From contig DNYQ01000174.1 of the NCBI GenBank assembly GCA_003506745.1, positions 1 to 8,328 on the forward strand: a stretch of DNA of 8,328 nucleotides, written 5' to 3'. Shown one piece after another: positions 6,828 to 8,328 of the stretch. The notes beneath the pieces were generated by a model that worked only from the letters and a program-made list of their open reading frames with translations, was not told the origin of the DNA and did not search any database. The first letter of the stretch is position 1, and each line of letters starts with the position of its first letter. This DNA is from Syntrophaceae bacterium. Lineage in GTDB: Bacteria > Desulfobacterota > Syntrophia > Syntrophales > Smithellaceae. A program made the translations under genes and the position numbers.

Positions 6828-8213
6828 ATGGTCAAGTTGATTGGACAATTCGTTTCCTGTTGCCGGGCCGCGGGGCTCCGCGTTTCCACATCCGAGGTTC
6901 TCGACAGCCTCAAACAGCTGCAGCTGATCAACCCGACTGATGAACTGCAATTCCGGGCGCTGCTTCGCGCCAATTTTGCCAAGAGTTTAAGGGAACTGCA
7001 GCACTTTGACCGTCTCTACCATCTCTTTTTTCATGAAATGCGCGTGAATGCCGACGACATGCTCCAGGCGGCCGCCCAGGCCGATCAAATCCGGAAGGCG
7101 ACAGATCTGCTTCGGGAAAAACCTCACGACAATCCCGTTTACGACGCCGTAGTGGACTTTCTAGCCGGCAACCCCCTGTCCCTGCTTGCGGAAATGCGCC
7201 GGATTCATGAGGAAACGGATGATTCAACGTCGCCGGCCAGGTTTAATCTCGGGCCGCTGGCCAGCCGTTTCAATGTTCTGCTGCAGATCAACGCCGCGGC
7301 AACCGCCGCCGCCGCGCTCCTGGAAAATAATGATTTAAAAATGGAATCAAAGGCCCGTCGCGATCTGGCCGCTCATTTCGACGATCGCGTGGATGCCGCG
7401 CGCTCCATCCTGATGTATGAACCGCGGCCGGGCGACGCCGGCACAAAAAAAGTCAAAACGTACGAACAGCGCGTCAAAGATCTGGGAGAAAAAGCGTTTT
7501 CGTCCTTCACCCGCGAGGAAGTGGAAGAAATGCGCGAAGCCATCGATAAGCTGGTGCGCAAATTGAAGAACATCGTCAGCCGCCGTTTTGCGGTGCGGGA
7601 CCGGGGAAATCTGGACGTCAAAAAAACGCTCCGGGCATCGGCCAAATACGACGGCGTTCCCCTGGACATCAAATATCGCCGGAAGACGATGCGCAAAAGC
7701 CGGATTGTCACGCTTTGCGACGTCTCCGGCTCCGTCTGGGCGGCGGCCCGCTTCATGCTCAACCTCCTTTATTCTCTTCAGGACTGCTTCGACAAGGTCA
7801 ACAGTTTTGTTTTTATTGACCAGTTGACGAACGTCACTCCCATCTTTGAAGAGCACGACATCTCCGAAGCCATCCGCATTGTCATGGAAGAAGCGGACGT
7901 GCACTATGATGCGCCGACGGATTACGGCGAAACCCTGAGGAATTTTAAAAAAGATTACATGGAGCTTTTGACGAAGAAGACCACGCTCATTATTGTCGGC
8001 GACGGACGGTCCAATTATATGAATCCGGAGGACGCGATTCTGGGCGCCATGCGGGATCGCTGCCGCCGGGTGATCTGGCTCAATCCCGAACCGGAAAATC
8101 TTTGGGGCACGGGCGACAGCGAAATCAAGACCTATACGCACCACTGCCATGAAATCCGCCCCTGCCGGAATGTCAACCAGCTGGTCACTTTCATTGAGGA
8201 GTTGGTTTTGTAA
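6828..8213 (+). CDS. CoxE-like VWA domain protein, partner of the MoxR ATPase
   Basis: A 461-residue protein of the VWA-containing CoxE family. The N-terminal ~70 residues (FVSCCRAAGLRVSTSEVLDS then an FDRLYHLFF segment) match the helical region typical of CoxE proteins. A charged helical middle (~200-260) leads to the characteristic link RRFAVRDRGNLDVKKTLR. The C-terminal VWA domain (~290-455) has a complete metal-ion-dependent adhesion site: D298-V-S300-G-S302, T364 in APTDYGETL, and D392 in IIVGDGR. It should bind Mg2+ and a client protein while the MoxR ATPase supplies energy, in the cytoplasm since no signal peptide is seen. The start is bounded by an in-frame TAA at 6822-6824; no clear Shine-Dalgarno precedes it, so translation may depend on the upstream gene. 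An ATG at 6818 is out of frame. Confidence 0.93.
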   Translation: MVKLIGQFVSCCRAAGLRVSTSEVLDSLKQLQLINPTDELQFRALLRANFAKSLRELQHFDRLYHLFFHEMRVNADDMLQAAAQADQIRKATDLLREKPHDNPVYDAVVDFLAGNPLSLLAEMRRIHEETDDSTSPARFNLGPLASRFNVLLQINAAATAAAALLENNDLKMESKARRDLAAHFDDRVDAARSILMYEPRPGDAGTKKVKTYEQRVKDLGEKAFSSFTREEVEEMREAIDKLVRKLKNIVSRRFAVRDRGNLDVKKTLRASAKYDGVPLDIKYRRKTMRKSRIVTLCDVSGSVWAAARFMLNLLYSLQDCFDKVNSFVFIDQLTNVTPIFEEHDISEAIRIVMEEADVHYDAPTDYGETLRNFKKDYMELLTKKTTLIIVGDGRSNYMNPEDAILGAMRDRCRRVIWLNPEPENLWGTGDSEIKTYTHHCHEIRPCRNVNQLVTFIEELVL

Positions 8214-8248
8214 CCTGATGATAGTTCCCATGTAAAGGAGGGACAAAC

Positions 8249-8328
8249 GTGAAAGTCATTGCAATCAATGGAAGTCCGCGAAAAAAAGGTAACACCGCAA
8301 TGCTCATTGATACGGTTTTGGCGGAACT
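8249..8328 (+). CDS. Flavodoxin-fold / NADPH-dependent FMN reductase-type protein (5' part only)
   Basis: Only 26 complete codons are in the window. They read MKVIAINGSPRKKGNT followed by a helix-like AMLIDTVLAE. A first beta strand followed by GSPRKxGNT is the FMN phosphate-binding loop of the flavodoxin-like FMN reductase and iron-sulfur flavoprotein families; which of these it is cannot be told. The start is GTG 8249, with a strong AAAGGAGG ending 7 nt upstream. The gene lies 35 bp after the CoxE-like stop on the same strand with no terminator between, so it is probably co-transcribed. An electron-transfer or redox role is inferred from the fold. Confidence 0.85.
   Translation, partial: MKVIAINGSPRKKGNTAMLIDTVLAE

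Noticed and set aside
7347..8246. A 299-codon open frame antisense to the CoxE-like gene
   Set aside because: It mirrors a plus-strand gene with a complete VWA domain and family motifs; its translation shows no domain of its own and no good ribosome-binding site.

Overview
The window looks like chromosome from an anaerobic, probably syntrophic, Gram-negative bacterium. My best guess is a Desulfobacterota lineage such as Syntrophus/Smithella (Syntrophales). The guess rests on gene content: a Na+-translocating decarboxylase membrane unit, a pyruvate phosphate dikinase-like protein, and a MoxR/CoxE pair beside a flavodoxin-family gene. It is an inference, not a sequence match. No rRNA, tRNA, CRISPR array, transposase or integrase was seen.

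The layout is two divergent gene groups around an AT-rich control region at about 5513-5869. The left group is on the minus strand. Read outward, it starts with a 45-residue OadG-like subunit (5375-5512). Next comes a 447-residue decarboxylase beta subunit (3984-5327) with a biotinyl/lipoyl-like domain that lacks the attachment lysine, inserted in its second cytoplasmic loop. A terminator-like hairpin nested in a longer inverted repeat follows (3821-3888). Last is a very long open frame (3810 to the left edge, 1270 codons without a stop). It joins an unrecognised ~900-residue N-terminal region to a complete ATP-binding domain of the pyruvate phosphate dikinase type, and it runs off the window.

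The right group is on the plus strand. It holds a MoxR-family AAA+ ATPase (5870-6784), a CoxE-type von Willebrand factor A protein with an intact MIDAS (6828-8213), and the first 26 codons of a flavodoxin-like/NADPH-dependent FMN reductase-type protein (8249 onward). The three are closely spaced and probably one transcript. MoxR and VWA proteins generally act as a chaperone pair that matures or activates a partner enzyme; the partner is not in this window.

The central control region carries two copies of the same dyad, TGTATA-N5-TATACA, one nearer each gene group. A good sigma70-type promoter (TTGACC-17 bp-TATGAA) drives the MoxR gene. A single regulator may therefore control both the decarboxylase membrane genes and the MoxR/VWA operon. 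The points most worth a second look are the degenerate biotinyl insert in the beta subunit, the N-terminal extension of the dikinase-like protein, the paired dyads, and the hairpin that would pair with the start of the dikinase gene's ribosome-binding site.
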